Shown here piece by piece: positions 1 through 6,685 of a DNA stretch of 20,884 nucleotides. Source of the stretch: an uncultured Dysgonomonas sp. (GTDB lineage Bacteria; Bacteroidota; Bacteroidia; Bacteroidales; Dysgonomonadaceae); NCBI GenBank assembly GCA_937875275.1, contig CALNCC010000022.1, positions 1-20,884 on the forward strand, written 5' to 3'. The translations under genes were made by a program, and so were the position numbers. The notes under the pieces were generated by a model that ran no database searches, was not told the origin of the DNA, and saw only the letters and a program-made list of their open reading frames with translations. How positions within the stretch are numbered: the first letter of the stretch is position 1; each line of letters opens with the position of its first letter.

Positions 1-294
1 CAACACCTCAGCATGCACTGCTGCTTCGTATGCATTTTCTTCAAAAATATCCCATCCTCCGAATACTACATCGTTGAGGTCTGCCAAAGGAACGGCATCT
101 TTAATTTTAGGGAAGCGATTTTCTTCTCTTTTACCCAAACGCATTGTTGCCAACTGAGTGATTGATCCTACGGGAACACCTAAGCCCTTGCGAGCCAACA
201 ATGTTCCTGCCATAAATGTAGTGGCAACTGCTCCAACACCAACAGAAAGAATACCCAATTTACCTTTGGCTTCTTTCACCTGTACTTTTCCCAT
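1..294 (-). CDS. ino1: myo-inositol-1-phosphate synthase, N-terminal part (truncated by window edge)
   Basis: The first 98 residues are present; the rest lies beyond position 1. The family converts glucose-6-phosphate to inositol-3-phosphate (1L-myo-inositol-1-phosphate) with bound NAD, in the cytosol, and is the entry step to inositol lipids. Visible support is a glycine-rich NAD-binding loop at residues 13-30 (GILSVGVGAVATTFMAG), then the strongly family-like SITQLATMR (44-52), PLADLNDVVFGGWDIF (69-84) and ENAYEAAVHAEVL (86-98). From memory this resembles Bacteroides enzymes of the BT_1526 type. The ATG at 294-292 is the natural start, because it directly precedes the NAD-loop strand. The gene is the last visible member of a minus-strand run and follows the HAD gene after an unusually long 189-bp gap that holds a gene fragment. 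No good TAnnTTTG promoter is visible in that gap, so read-through from upstream is likely. Confidence 0.9.
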   Translation of the reverse strand, partial: MGKVQVKEAKGKLGILSVGVGAVATTFMAGTLLARKGLGVPVGSITQLATMRLGKREENRFPKIKDAVPLADLNDVVFGGWDIFEENAYEAAVHAEVL

Positions 295-376
295 TTTTTT
301 TGTTTTAAAATTTTTCCGCAACCCGCGGCTTCTTGTTAACTATATGACTCTTCGTTGAGCCAATATAATAAAACAG

Positions 377-478
377 CTTTAACACGCTCGCCCCTGTCAT
401 TTTATTCTCCCAACCCGGAATTTTCAGCCCTTCGAAAATGAGGCATCCATTATTGACACAAGCAGCAGTCAACCCTGC
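377..478 (-). pseudogene. decayed remnant of a HAD hydrolase C-terminus
   Basis: Between the HAD stop (484) and ino1 (294), one minus-strand frame reads AGLTAACVNNGCLIF, then LKIPGWENK. This parallels the C-terminal part of the intact neighbour, which reads EKNGCLTIWLKGPGWEKD (remnant 401-457; intact copy 562-603). The nucleotides also match in blocks (TGCCT, CTGAAA, TGGGA), so this is not only a chance peptide match. The fragment has no start codon or catalytic motifs, and its frame runs to a TAA at 305-307. I read it as the leftover 3' end of a duplicated or replaced HAD gene. Chance similarity over about 25 residues is the alternative. Confidence 0.55.
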
Positions 479-483
479 TCTTA

Positions 484-1209
484 TTATTTCAGTCCGAAAA
501 CAGTCTTCAACTCCATGAAGTCTGTTATGACAACATCTGCCGTAGCATTGTCGTCGTCTTTTTCCCATCCGGGACCTTTCAGCCAGATTGTAAGGCAACC
601 GTTTTTCTCAGCAGGCACAATATCTTTTGCATACGAATCTCCGATCACAACAATATTCTGAGCAGGCATATTCAATGCCTCCACTCCAAGTCCGAATATT
701 GCAGGGTCGGGTTTGCGAACTCCCACTACGGCCGATTCGATAATCTGGTCGAAATATTTCAATAAGTCAAAATCCCCAAGGACAGCCTGCACATTTCCGT
801 AGAAATTAGAAACAAGCACCATCGGATACTTTTGTTTCAACTGTGTGAGGATTGAAGTCTCTTCTTTGATTAACCTTCTTACAAAGTTATAACATTGATC
901 GGAGATATCAAGTCTATAGTTGTTTATTTTTTCATCTCTGTCCAGAGATCCATTATCAACGAGATACGATATTTGCAAATTTACTTTTTTCTTCAGCAAG
1001 GCATGGAAATTGTCTTCCGGCTCTATCACTCTATTTGTTGCCAAATAACGTTCGGCATAAACGTATGCTTCGCGAAATTGCTCTTTTGTTACCGGCACAT
1101 TATTCTCAACATAGGCTTCCCACAGAACTTCTGCCCAGTGTTTGCCGTTACTGTCAATGGTTCCGCCATAGTCGAAGATTATTCCCTTTATTTTTGTTAT
1201 ATCAATCAT
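484..1209 (-). CDS. HAD-superfamily hydrolase of the inositol cluster
   Basis: This 241-residue cytosolic protein has the four HAD motifs. Motif I is FDYGGTID with nucleophile D13, motif II is LVSN (S134), motif III is GVRKPDP (K166) and motif IV is GDSYAKDI (D191, D196). An alpha-helical cap lies at about residues 20-115, as in the HAD-IA type. Position D+2, normally the general acid Asp of phosphatases, is Gly15, so catalysis may be altered. The start ATG overlaps the stop of the upstream CDP-alcohol phosphotransferase gene in an ATGA (1206-1209), which points to translational coupling and a shared pathway. The gene ends in two consecutive TAA codons. A phosphatase acting on an inositol phosphate or phosphorylated headgroup intermediate is a reasonable inference from position, but the substrate cannot be read from the sequence. 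Confidence 0.85.
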   Translation of the reverse strand: MIDITKIKGIIFDYGGTIDSNGKHWAEVLWEAYVENNVPVTKEQFREAYVYAERYLATNRVIEPEDNFHALLKKKVNLQISYLVDNGSLDRDEKINNYRLDISDQCYNFVRRLIKEETSILTQLKQKYPMVLVSNFYGNVQAVLGDFDLLKYFDQIIESAVVGVRKPDPAIFGLGVEALNMPAQNIVVIGDSYAKDIVPAEKNGCLTIWLKGPGWEKDDDNATADVVITDFMELKTVFGLK

Positions 1210-2126
1210 ATTCTATTTCCTATTCTTATCTCTTTTGTAAACTTACTACAAATTTTCTCGTGTGTGCGCACCATATAGATGAGTAAGATATTCAGCACGG
1301 TCAATTCGAAAACGAAATAAATCCACGGTTGTGCAATCAAGAGTGATAAACACAAAACAATCGCTCTTGTGTTGAACGATAGTATATTAGTATACTTCAT
1401 CAGAGGCAGGCTTTTTACTCTGAACTCTTTTCGGAATGATTCGGGATATTCTTCTCCGTACTTTTCTTTGAGCATCGAAAACATTTTCTGGAAACGTGGA
1501 GTCCAACTCTCTTGTCCTTTTGTATATTCAAGATAGAAGAACAAATATAATTTATCGAACCAATCGTTTTTGAATGTTTGAGCGTTGTATTCCAGCGTCA
1601 ATTCTTTTGAGTTATCCAGCTCACTGCCCGATTTCCCTTTCAGAAACAAGAGGTGTATATTGCGATAATAGTCAGCCATAGCAGCTTGTTTGGCGTGAAA
1701 ATATCCGGCAATAACGGCTAACACCCATATCGATCCTCCCCATACAGGATATAGCTTCAGACAGATGGCAACATAGATAGAAAAAAACCAAACATCTCCG
1801 GCAAGCCCGTCTAATGCTCGCCCCAAAGGAGAGAACTGTTTCGTCATACGTGCCAATTGCCCGTCGGCACTATCGAACGAATTAGCCCAAACCAACAATA
1901 ATATACCGAACAATATTATCCATATATTGCTGAAGTAGAAACAAACACCGGCTCCAACTCCTATAAATATGCTGGCAATGGTTATGGCATTGGGTGTTAC
2001 TCCCAGTCTACGGAATAGCAAAGCCCATTGATATCCTATCGGACGATAGAAATATATATCAATAGGTTCTTCGGTATCCATCGACTTTAGCGTTGACTCA
2101 ATAGATGTTTCTTTATTATCTGACAT
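1206..2126 (-). CDS. CDP-alcohol phosphotransferase family membrane enzyme
   Basis: A 306-residue integral membrane protein. The family joins an alcohol to the phosphate of a CDP-activated partner, as in phosphatidylinositol or di-inositol-phosphate synthesis. The CAPT signature begins D85-x2-D88-G89-x2-A92-R93-x8-G102-x3-D106, as expected. The fourth Asp, expected at 110, is Gly, and an Asp follows at 111 (DGLAGD). Hydrophobic helices flank it at about 45-80, 112-145 and 255-290. Residues about 150-245 form a long charged segment, larger than in typical 200-residue family members. I start at the ATG at 2126 (MSDNKET). An ATG at 2135 would add three residues. A start at 2159 would lie on top of the putative promoter and add a cysteine- and arginine-rich stretch. 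The 3' end overlaps the HAD gene by four bases. With ino1 and a nucleotidyltransferase nearby, an inositol headgroup is the likely substrate. Confidence 0.85.
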   Translation of the reverse strand: MSDNKETSIESTLKSMDTEEPIDIYFYRPIGYQWALLFRRLGVTPNAITIASIFIGVGAGVCFYFSNIWIILFGILLLVWANSFDSADGQLARMTKQFSPLGRALDGLAGDVWFFSIYVAICLKLYPVWGGSIWVLAVIAGYFHAKQAAMADYYRNIHLLFLKGKSGSELDNSKELTLEYNAQTFKNDWFDKLYLFFYLEYTKGQESWTPRFQKMFSMLKEKYGEEYPESFRKEFRVKSLPLMKYTNILSFNTRAIVLCLSLLIAQPWIYFVFELTVLNILLIYMVRTHEKICSKFTKEIRIGNRI

Positions 2127-2156
2127 ATTATTCATTCTTTTTCTCGAAAAACAGCA

Positions 2157-2164
2157 CAAAGATA
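2157..2164 (-). promoter_or_regulatory. putative -7 element for the CDP-alcohol phosphotransferase/HAD/ino1 unit
   Basis: TATCTTTG on the minus strand matches the Bacteroidota TAnnTTTG element, about 30 bases upstream of the chosen ATG at 2126. It follows immediately after a terminator-like hairpin. No TTTG lies at the usual 19-21 base spacing, so the call rests on one element and its position. Confidence 0.35.
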
Positions 2165-2171
2165 ATAAATG

Positions 2172-2193
2172 AAAAGGAGACCTAAGTCCCCTT
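2172..2193 (-). terminator. terminator or attenuator hairpin inside the inositol gene run
   Basis: In minus-strand RNA, AAGGGGAC and GUCUCCUU pair over 8 bp (one G-U) around a UUAG loop. The U tract is short (UUUUC). The hairpin lies in the 82-base gap after the ATP-grasp stop. With the TAnnTTTG just beyond it, it may split the run into two expression units. Confidence 0.55.
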
Positions 2194-2208
2194 CACAAAT
2201 TATTATAT

Positions 2209-3081
2209 TCAGCCTTTATCTACTACTCTTTTTATTTGTTTATCAATACACTCTGCAATCTTTGCCCCTGCTTGATCGCGACATGGAGCAAAACTTGGCC
2301 AGTCATTGAAGTCTATTATTTTGAAACTGCCATCTGTTGCTACTACACAGTCTCCACCATATACTTTTACATTGAGCACCTCGCCCGCTTTGTCGCAAAC
2401 TTCTTTCAATTGCTGTGCCGAGAAAGGAAACTCCTTAGCCGTTCCATTCACCGCTTCATGCCCGAACTTGCTATGACTAACATCGAACGGATAGAACCAA
2501 TAGAAGAAGTCGGTATCTGCTATTCCATAGAATTTAACAAGGTCTCCGGCCAAATGTTCGTTGATAACAGCATTCGGAATTCCTCGCAATTCAAACTCAC
2601 GCATGATCGATTTCACCTCTTCGAGATTACGCGCATAGGCGACATCTTCCCTGTGTATAGCGTGGCAGTCGCCTCTCTTGATCCAATATGCCTGTGCTCC
2701 TATATTCGCAAGCCCTTCGGTAGGGTCTTCATTTACGTCGATGATGATACTGTCAGGATGCGCAATATTGTTATCCATCAAAAGGTGTGTCATCTGTGCC
2801 CGTGTGCAATTGCGGATACCTGTTCCCGAGTTGACGACAATTGCGCCTTCTCGTTCCCGTTTTTGCAAACGTTTGATTGTGCCTAAATCGCGAGCCATGC
2901 TGAATATATACTGATAAGGTTTTTGCTCGAGCATAAATTCAGGCTCGGTATATTCTACCACTTCGTATCCCAATGCACGAAGGCTGTCTGCCGTCAAGTT
3001 AAAAATCATGCCATCATTGCCTATATGATTGGGCGAATACATGGTATTTCTCTTTACTCCGGCTATTGTTATTTTCGACAT
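2209..3081 (-). CDS. ATP-grasp enzyme of the inositol cluster (RimK/ITPK-like)
   Basis: This 290-residue soluble protein has an ATP-grasp layout. A pre-ATP-grasp Rossmann-like part (residues 1-95) is followed by NSGTGIRNCTRAQM (84-97). The ATP-binding lysine strand is AYWIKRGD with K135. The hinge is VINEHLAGD with E175. The metal-binding end is GGDCVVATDGSFKIIDFNDWPSF with D244, D257 and N259. ATP-grasp enzymes either ligate a carboxylate to an amine or thiol through acyl phosphate, or phosphorylate inositol phosphates (ITPK type). The IDFNDWPSF motif is compatible with both; from memory ITPKs carry a DINYFPGY-like motif. The gene lies 28 bases after the nucleotidyltransferase stop and upstream of the CDP-alcohol phosphotransferase, so its product probably prepares or decorates the headgroup. 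The exact reaction is not readable from sequence. Confidence 0.8.
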   Translation of the reverse strand: MSKITIAGVKRNTMYSPNHIGNDGMIFNLTADSLRALGYEVVEYTEPEFMLEQKPYQYIFSMARDLGTIKRLQKREREGAIVVNSGTGIRNCTRAQMTHLLMDNNIAHPDSIIIDVNEDPTEGLANIGAQAYWIKRGDCHAIHREDVAYARNLEEVKSIMREFELRGIPNAVINEHLAGDLVKFYGIADTDFFYWFYPFDVSHSKFGHEAVNGTAKEFPFSAQQLKEVCDKAGEVLNVKVYGGDCVVATDGSFKIIDFNDWPSFAPCRDQAGAKIAECIDKQIKRVVDKG

Positions 3082-3109
3082 TTTTTTAGTTCCTTACTTA
3101 TAAAAAAAA

Positions 3110-3805
3110 TCAACTCTTTAAAAACTCTTCTGCCTTTTTGATATCTTCGGCATGATCGACATCCACTATTTTGGAAAATGGATGTGCTTTCAGTTCTAAT
3201 CCGTCAGCAACCAATTGGCGTTGAAAGTTTCTCATTCTCGACTGACCATTTTCAATGCATGATTCCAGTGTTTTTATTGCTTTCGATGTGAGTCCGTATA
3301 TTCCTCCCGATATATATTTGCACTCATCCGATTTGTCTAAAAAACCTCTTATGGTCATGCTATTGTCAACGTCTACATACAATGGCTTTTCATCATCTAT
3401 ATAGTCCGTTACACCCATCATACCGTCAGATGATCTGTCGGCTATAAATGCTTTAATATACTTATCAAAATCCTTTTCTCGGAATATCGTATCCACCGTC
3501 GTCAGGCAGAATTTACCTTCGCGAAGAAATTCTCTCAACTCGTAGAAGCTATGCATCGAACTTGGTGTCGATTTGATTACAATATTCAACGGAATATTCA
3601 GATCAAGATTATTTACATAATCCTGCACCTGGGTCATTTCTTCGTTGACGATAATGCTTATCGACTCTGCATCGTTTTGCAAAAACATATCGATAAGCCG
3701 ACGGATCATCTCTTTCCCATTGAGACGAACCAACGGTTTAGGAAGGGCTACGCCCTCTTGTGCAAGCCTCGATCCTTCGCCTGCGGCTATAATAGCATAA
3801 TTCAT
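3110..3805 (-). CDS. sugar/inositol-phosphate nucleotidyltransferase
   Basis: This 231-residue protein has the MobA/GlmU-like NTP transferase fold. The nucleotide loop is AAGEGSR (residues 7-13), followed by LPKPLVRLNGKEMI (21-34, with the catalytic-type lysine). D105 in LTTVDT is the first metal Asp, ISGGIYGL (165-172) contacts the product, and DVDHAED (215-221) carries the second metal Asp. The family transfers NMP from an NTP to a phosphorylated sugar, polyol or amino alcohol. With ino1 and a CDP-alcohol phosphotransferase in the same run, CTP:inositol-1-phosphate cytidylyltransferase, giving CDP-inositol, is the most economical reading. This parallels the cytidylyltransferase plus phosphotransferase pair that makes di-myo-inositol phosphate in hyperthermophiles. 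Choline- or sugar-phosphate specificity is not excluded. It sits 37 bases after pdxA. Confidence 0.85.
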   Translation of the reverse strand: MNYAIIAAGEGSRLAQEGVALPKPLVRLNGKEMIRRLIDMFLQNDAESISIIVNEEMTQVQDYVNNLDLNIPLNIVIKSTPSSMHSFYELREFLREGKFCLTTVDTIFREKDFDKYIKAFIADRSSDGMMGVTDYIDDEKPLYVDVDNSMTIRGFLDKSDECKYISGGIYGLTSKAIKTLESCIENGQSRMRNFQRQLVADGLELKAHPFSKIVDVDHAEDIKKAEEFLKS

Positions 3806-3842
3806 ATTCGTGGTTGGACTACTTGTTTCGGAAAAAGTTTAA

Positions 3843-4940
3843 TTAACGCCCCGCATCGTCGCTTTCTTTCGCGATATCGGTTACATCACTGTCTCGTCCC
3901 CGTTCGACATACAGTTTCTTTAACGGATTGGCATGAGCCGTAGTATAAGACTGGCGACAATTATATGTGTCTATCGCCATATATATAGCTTGTCGGAACG
4001 ACTCTTCGGAGGCTTCTCCTTTTCCGGCTATGCCGTAGGCCGTACCGTGTGCCGGAGATGTGCGCACGAAAGGCAGTCCCGCAGTAAAGTTGACACCCTC
4101 TTCCATTGCAAGGGCCTTGAACGGAGCCAATCCTTGATCGTGATACATAGCAAGAACACCATCGAAATGAGTTATATCATTCGAACCGAAAAAGCCGTCA
4201 GCCGGATAAGGGCCGAAACACAACAAGCCTTTTTCTTCCAGCTCTGCTATTGCCGGCTTTATGATTTCTTCCTCTTCTTTGCCAAGAAGCCCGTTTTCTC
4301 CGGCATGCGGATTTAACGACAAGACGGCGATACGAGGTTTGCCGAAACCAAAATCTTTCTTCAGACTATCCTCAAATCTTTTCGCAGCGTCTATTATCCG
4401 TTCTTTAGTTAGCACCATCGGCACTTCGGACAAAGGAATATGCCCTGTAACTAATGCTACCCGCAAGCCGTCTTTCGCCAGTATCATAAGGCTTTTGGCT
4501 TCATCATTACCCAATCGCTGTCCTAAATATTCGGTATGCCCTGCAAATTGAAAATCGGCACGTTGTATGTTGTGTTTGTTTATCGGTGCGGTAACCAACA
4601 CGTCTATGAAGCCGTCTTTGAGGTCGGCTACTGCTTTTTCGAGCGAGGCAAAAGCCGCTTCGCCACCGGCAGGAGTCGACTTGCCCAACTCTACTTTTAT
4701 TTCTTCTTCGGTGTAGTTCAGTATATTAATCTTCCCCTCTGCGGCATCTTGAGCATGCTTGATCTGATAGAAAGTAACGGGCTGCATATCTAATGCTTTG
4801 CGATGGTACGCTGCCACTTTCGACGACCCGTATATAATGGGAGTACATATTTCGGTCATTCTCACATCTGAAAATGTTTTGAGGATAACTTCATATCCGA
4901 TACCGTTTATGTCGCCCTGTGTTATTCCGACTCTTATCAT
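3843..4940 (-). CDS. pdxA: 4-hydroxythreonine-4-phosphate dehydrogenase
   Basis: This 365-residue enzyme oxidises 4-phosphohydroxy-L-threonine with NAD(P) in the DXP-dependent pyridoxal-phosphate pathway, in the cytosol. The three metal-ligand histidines fall almost exactly where E. coli PdxA has them: H167 in TGHIPL, H212 in NPHAGENG and H267 in MYHDQG. GITQGDINGIGYEV at the N-terminus and FVRTSPAHGTAYGIAGKGEA near the C-terminus are also family landmarks. The length is slightly above the usual 330 residues, with extra residues at the C-terminus. The gene starts 3 bases after the DUF6794-like gene ends, so it is co-transcribed with lysS-gpsA-pgi-rlmN. It has no obvious metabolic link to the inositol genes that follow it. 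Confidence 0.95.
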   Translation of the reverse strand: MIRVGITQGDINGIGYEVILKTFSDVRMTEICTPIIYGSSKVAAYHRKALDMQPVTFYQIKHAQDAAEGKINILNYTEEEIKVELGKSTPAGGEAAFASLEKAVADLKDGFIDVLVTAPINKHNIQRADFQFAGHTEYLGQRLGNDEAKSLMILAKDGLRVALVTGHIPLSEVPMVLTKERIIDAAKRFEDSLKKDFGFGKPRIAVLSLNPHAGENGLLGKEEEEIIKPAIAELEEKGLLCFGPYPADGFFGSNDITHFDGVLAMYHDQGLAPFKALAMEEGVNFTAGLPFVRTSPAHGTAYGIAGKGEASEESFRQAIYMAIDTYNCRQSYTTAHANPLKKLYVERGRDSDVTDIAKESDDAGR

Positions 4941-4943
4941 AGC

Positions 4944-5660
4944 TTATTTATTTTTATATATTTTCTCAATCAGTTTTCGTCTCGATTTTGATTTTTCGAC
5001 GCCCACTTTAAGTAACTCCTCTTCTGTGGTTTTTGTCCAACCATAATCATGTCCATATATCCAACAGTCTTCACCGTCTTTTGCAACAAACAACGAAGCT
5101 TTGCGTCCGTCTTTATTATAAAATCCTAAGATATTGTATATATCCGAATTTTTTATTTCATCCGGACAATTTTCTTTTTCCGGTTTCTTATTCAACCAAT
5201 AGGCAGTAGAGTAATCCTCAATCTGCTCGTCGAATTTGACTTTCTTTTTGTTCAATGTTCTGTAATAGGTCGTAAGAATGATGCTTGTCATATCCTCTGG
5301 TTGCACCACATTCTTATCTTCGAAATATGCTGCCAACCTCGATGCCGTGCGTAATCCCCATGCGCTGGTAACCCAGCGTCCCAATCCAAAATGAGAATAT
5401 GCAAGAAAATCCATTTCCGACAGTTTCTTTATCTTATTTTTTGTCGAATCGGGCAACAGTCTATCCAACTGCGCCATACACTCCGATATATCTGCCGGTA
5501 TATAAATGTCGGCTAATTCTTCGGGCGTCAGTCTGACATCATATAGAACGTCAATCAATACGACATTTTCTTCCGCTTGTTTTGGCTCTGCATCCTGCGC
5601 AAGAATAGCCATTGGCACCAAGAATAAAAACAGACATATATATATAATGCTTCTTATCAT
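4944..5660 (-). CDS. secreted DUF6794-like protein of unknown function
   Basis: A 238-residue protein. I choose the ATG at 5660, which overlaps the rlmN stop in an ATGA and puts a clean signal peptide at the very N-terminus: MIRSIIYICLFLFLVPMAILAQ, with probable cleavage after ALA or LAQ. A start at 5693 would place eleven charged residues before it. The mature part contains ADIYIPADISECMAQLDRLL, EMDFLAYSHFGLGRWVTSAW and SRLAAYFEDKNVVQPEDM, then a helix-rich basic C-terminus (KSKSRRKLIEKIYKNK). The FGLGRW-x5-WGL block followed by SRL matches what I remember of the DUF6794 family in Bacteroidota. No function is known to me. Export to the periplasm is inferred from the signal peptide. It is embedded between rlmN and pdxA with no promoter of its own. 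Confidence 0.75.
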   Translation of the reverse strand: MIRSIIYICLFLFLVPMAILAQDAEPKQAEENVVLIDVLYDVRLTPEELADIYIPADISECMAQLDRLLPDSTKNKIKKLSEMDFLAYSHFGLGRWVTSAWGLRTASRLAAYFEDKNVVQPEDMTSIILTTYYRTLNKKKVKFDEQIEDYSTAYWLNKKPEKENCPDEIKNSDIYNILGFYNKDGRKASLFVAKDGEDCWIYGHDYGWTKTTEEELLKVGVEKSKSRRKLIEKIYKNK

Positions 5661-6682
5661 CCTTCTTTTTTCAGTGTCGACAACATACCGCAAGCGGCAA
5701 AGATATCTTCGCCTCGCGATGTGCGTATCGTACTGGTTACTCCTTTACTGTTCAGGTAATCCCTGAATGTCTCCATACGTTCTTTCGATGATGTGTGCAA
5801 ATCGACATCGGGTATCGCGTGAAAACGGATAAGGTTTACCCGACAAGGTAAACCTCTTAATGTGCTTATCAATTTTTGTGCATATTCTACCGAATCATTA
5901 AATCCATCGAACATGATATATTCGAAAGATAATCGCCTCTGCTTAGACCAGTCGTATTGACGTAAAAGAGACACAACTTCGGTAATAGAATACGCTTTTT
6001 CTATTGGCATAATAGTTTTGCGTTGCGCCACATCAGCCGAATGTATGCTAACGGCAAGATGAGCGTTGCTCTCTTCCAAAAACAGTTTCAACTTGGGCAA
6101 AACGCCCGTTGTTGATACCGTTATACGTTTCGGACTCCACGCCATGCCATAGTCGGAGGTCATGATTTCGAGCGTCTTTTTCACTTCCGCATAATTATCT
6201 AACGGCTCGCCCATCCCCATGAATACGACATTGGTCAGATCTTCGGCTTCGCTTACCGAATATATCTGGTTCAATATCTCATTGGATGTAAGATTACCCG
6301 AGAACCCTTGCCTGCCGGTCATGCAGAACAAGCATCCGAGCTTGCATCCCACTTGTGAGGATACGCATAGAGTTTTTCGTTCGTCGTCGGGTATCATTAC
6401 CGACTCGATGAAATTATCTTTTTCGGCACTAAAGAGATATTTGACTGTGCCGTCGGTAGATGTTTGACATTCGACAGCAGGTACTCGTCCCACATCGAAC
6501 CGCTCAGACAAAGACGTTCTGTTGGCAACAGATATATTCGTCATTTCGTCTATGGAAACAACCCTTTTCTTATATATCCAATCGGCAACTTGCTTTGCTG
6601 CAAATTTGGGTAAACGACACTCCTCGGCGACCTGTCTTAGTTCGTCTAACGTCATACCGAGTAAGTGCCTTTTATCAGACAT
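5657..6682 (-). CDS. rlmN: dual-specificity 23S rRNA/tRNA adenine-C2 methyltransferase RlmN
   Basis: A 341-residue radical-SAM enzyme that methylates C2 of A2503 in 23S rRNA and of A37 in some tRNAs. The iron-sulfur cluster motif is C113-x3-C117-x2-C120 (CKLGCLFC). The two catalytic cysteines are C106, seven residues before the cluster as in E. coli, and C331 in RGEDIFAACGML. GMGEPLDNY (about 156-164) is the SAM-binding GGEP-type strand, and LRGLPCRVNLIRFH lies in the later barrel. An N-terminal helical domain (1-90) is present and the length is normal for the family. The gene begins 3 bases after pgi ends. Its last codon overlaps the next gene's ATG, so it is part of the lysS run. All key residues are intact. 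Confidence 0.95.
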   Translation of the reverse strand: MSDKRHLLGMTLDELRQVAEECRLPKFAAKQVADWIYKKRVVSIDEMTNISVANRTSLSERFDVGRVPAVECQTSTDGTVKYLFSAEKDNFIESVMIPDDERKTLCVSSQVGCKLGCLFCMTGRQGFSGNLTSNEILNQIYSVSEAEDLTNVVFMGMGEPLDNYAEVKKTLEIMTSDYGMAWSPKRITVSTTGVLPKLKLFLEESNAHLAVSIHSADVAQRKTIMPIEKAYSITEVVSLLRQYDWSKQRRLSFEYIMFDGFNDSVEYAQKLISTLRGLPCRVNLIRFHAIPDVDLHTSSKERMETFRDYLNSKGVTSTIRTSRGEDIFAACGMLSTLKKEG

Positions 6683-6685
6683 TGC

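Noticed and set aside
305..340. CCGC/GCGG hairpin just upstream of ino1 as a terminator
   Set aside because: The stem is only 4 bp and no T tract follows on the minus strand.
895..1278. Long plus-strand open frames opposite the minus-strand genes, here and throughout
   Set aside because: They lie antisense to well-supported genes, show no family motifs, and have composition expected of complementary-strand shadows.
2127..2159. Upstream ATG extension of the CDP-alcohol phosphotransferase
   Set aside because: It would start at the putative promoter element and add a short Cys/Arg-rich segment not expected for the family. The ATG at 2126, or at 2135, is more natural.
2196..2199. TTTG upstream of the 2157-2164 promoter element as its -33 box
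   Set aside because: Spacing is 31 bases, far from the usual 19-21.
5661..5693. Eleven-residue upstream extension of the DUF6794-like protein
   Set aside because: It would put charged residues before the signal peptide. The ATGA overlap with rlmN supports 5660.
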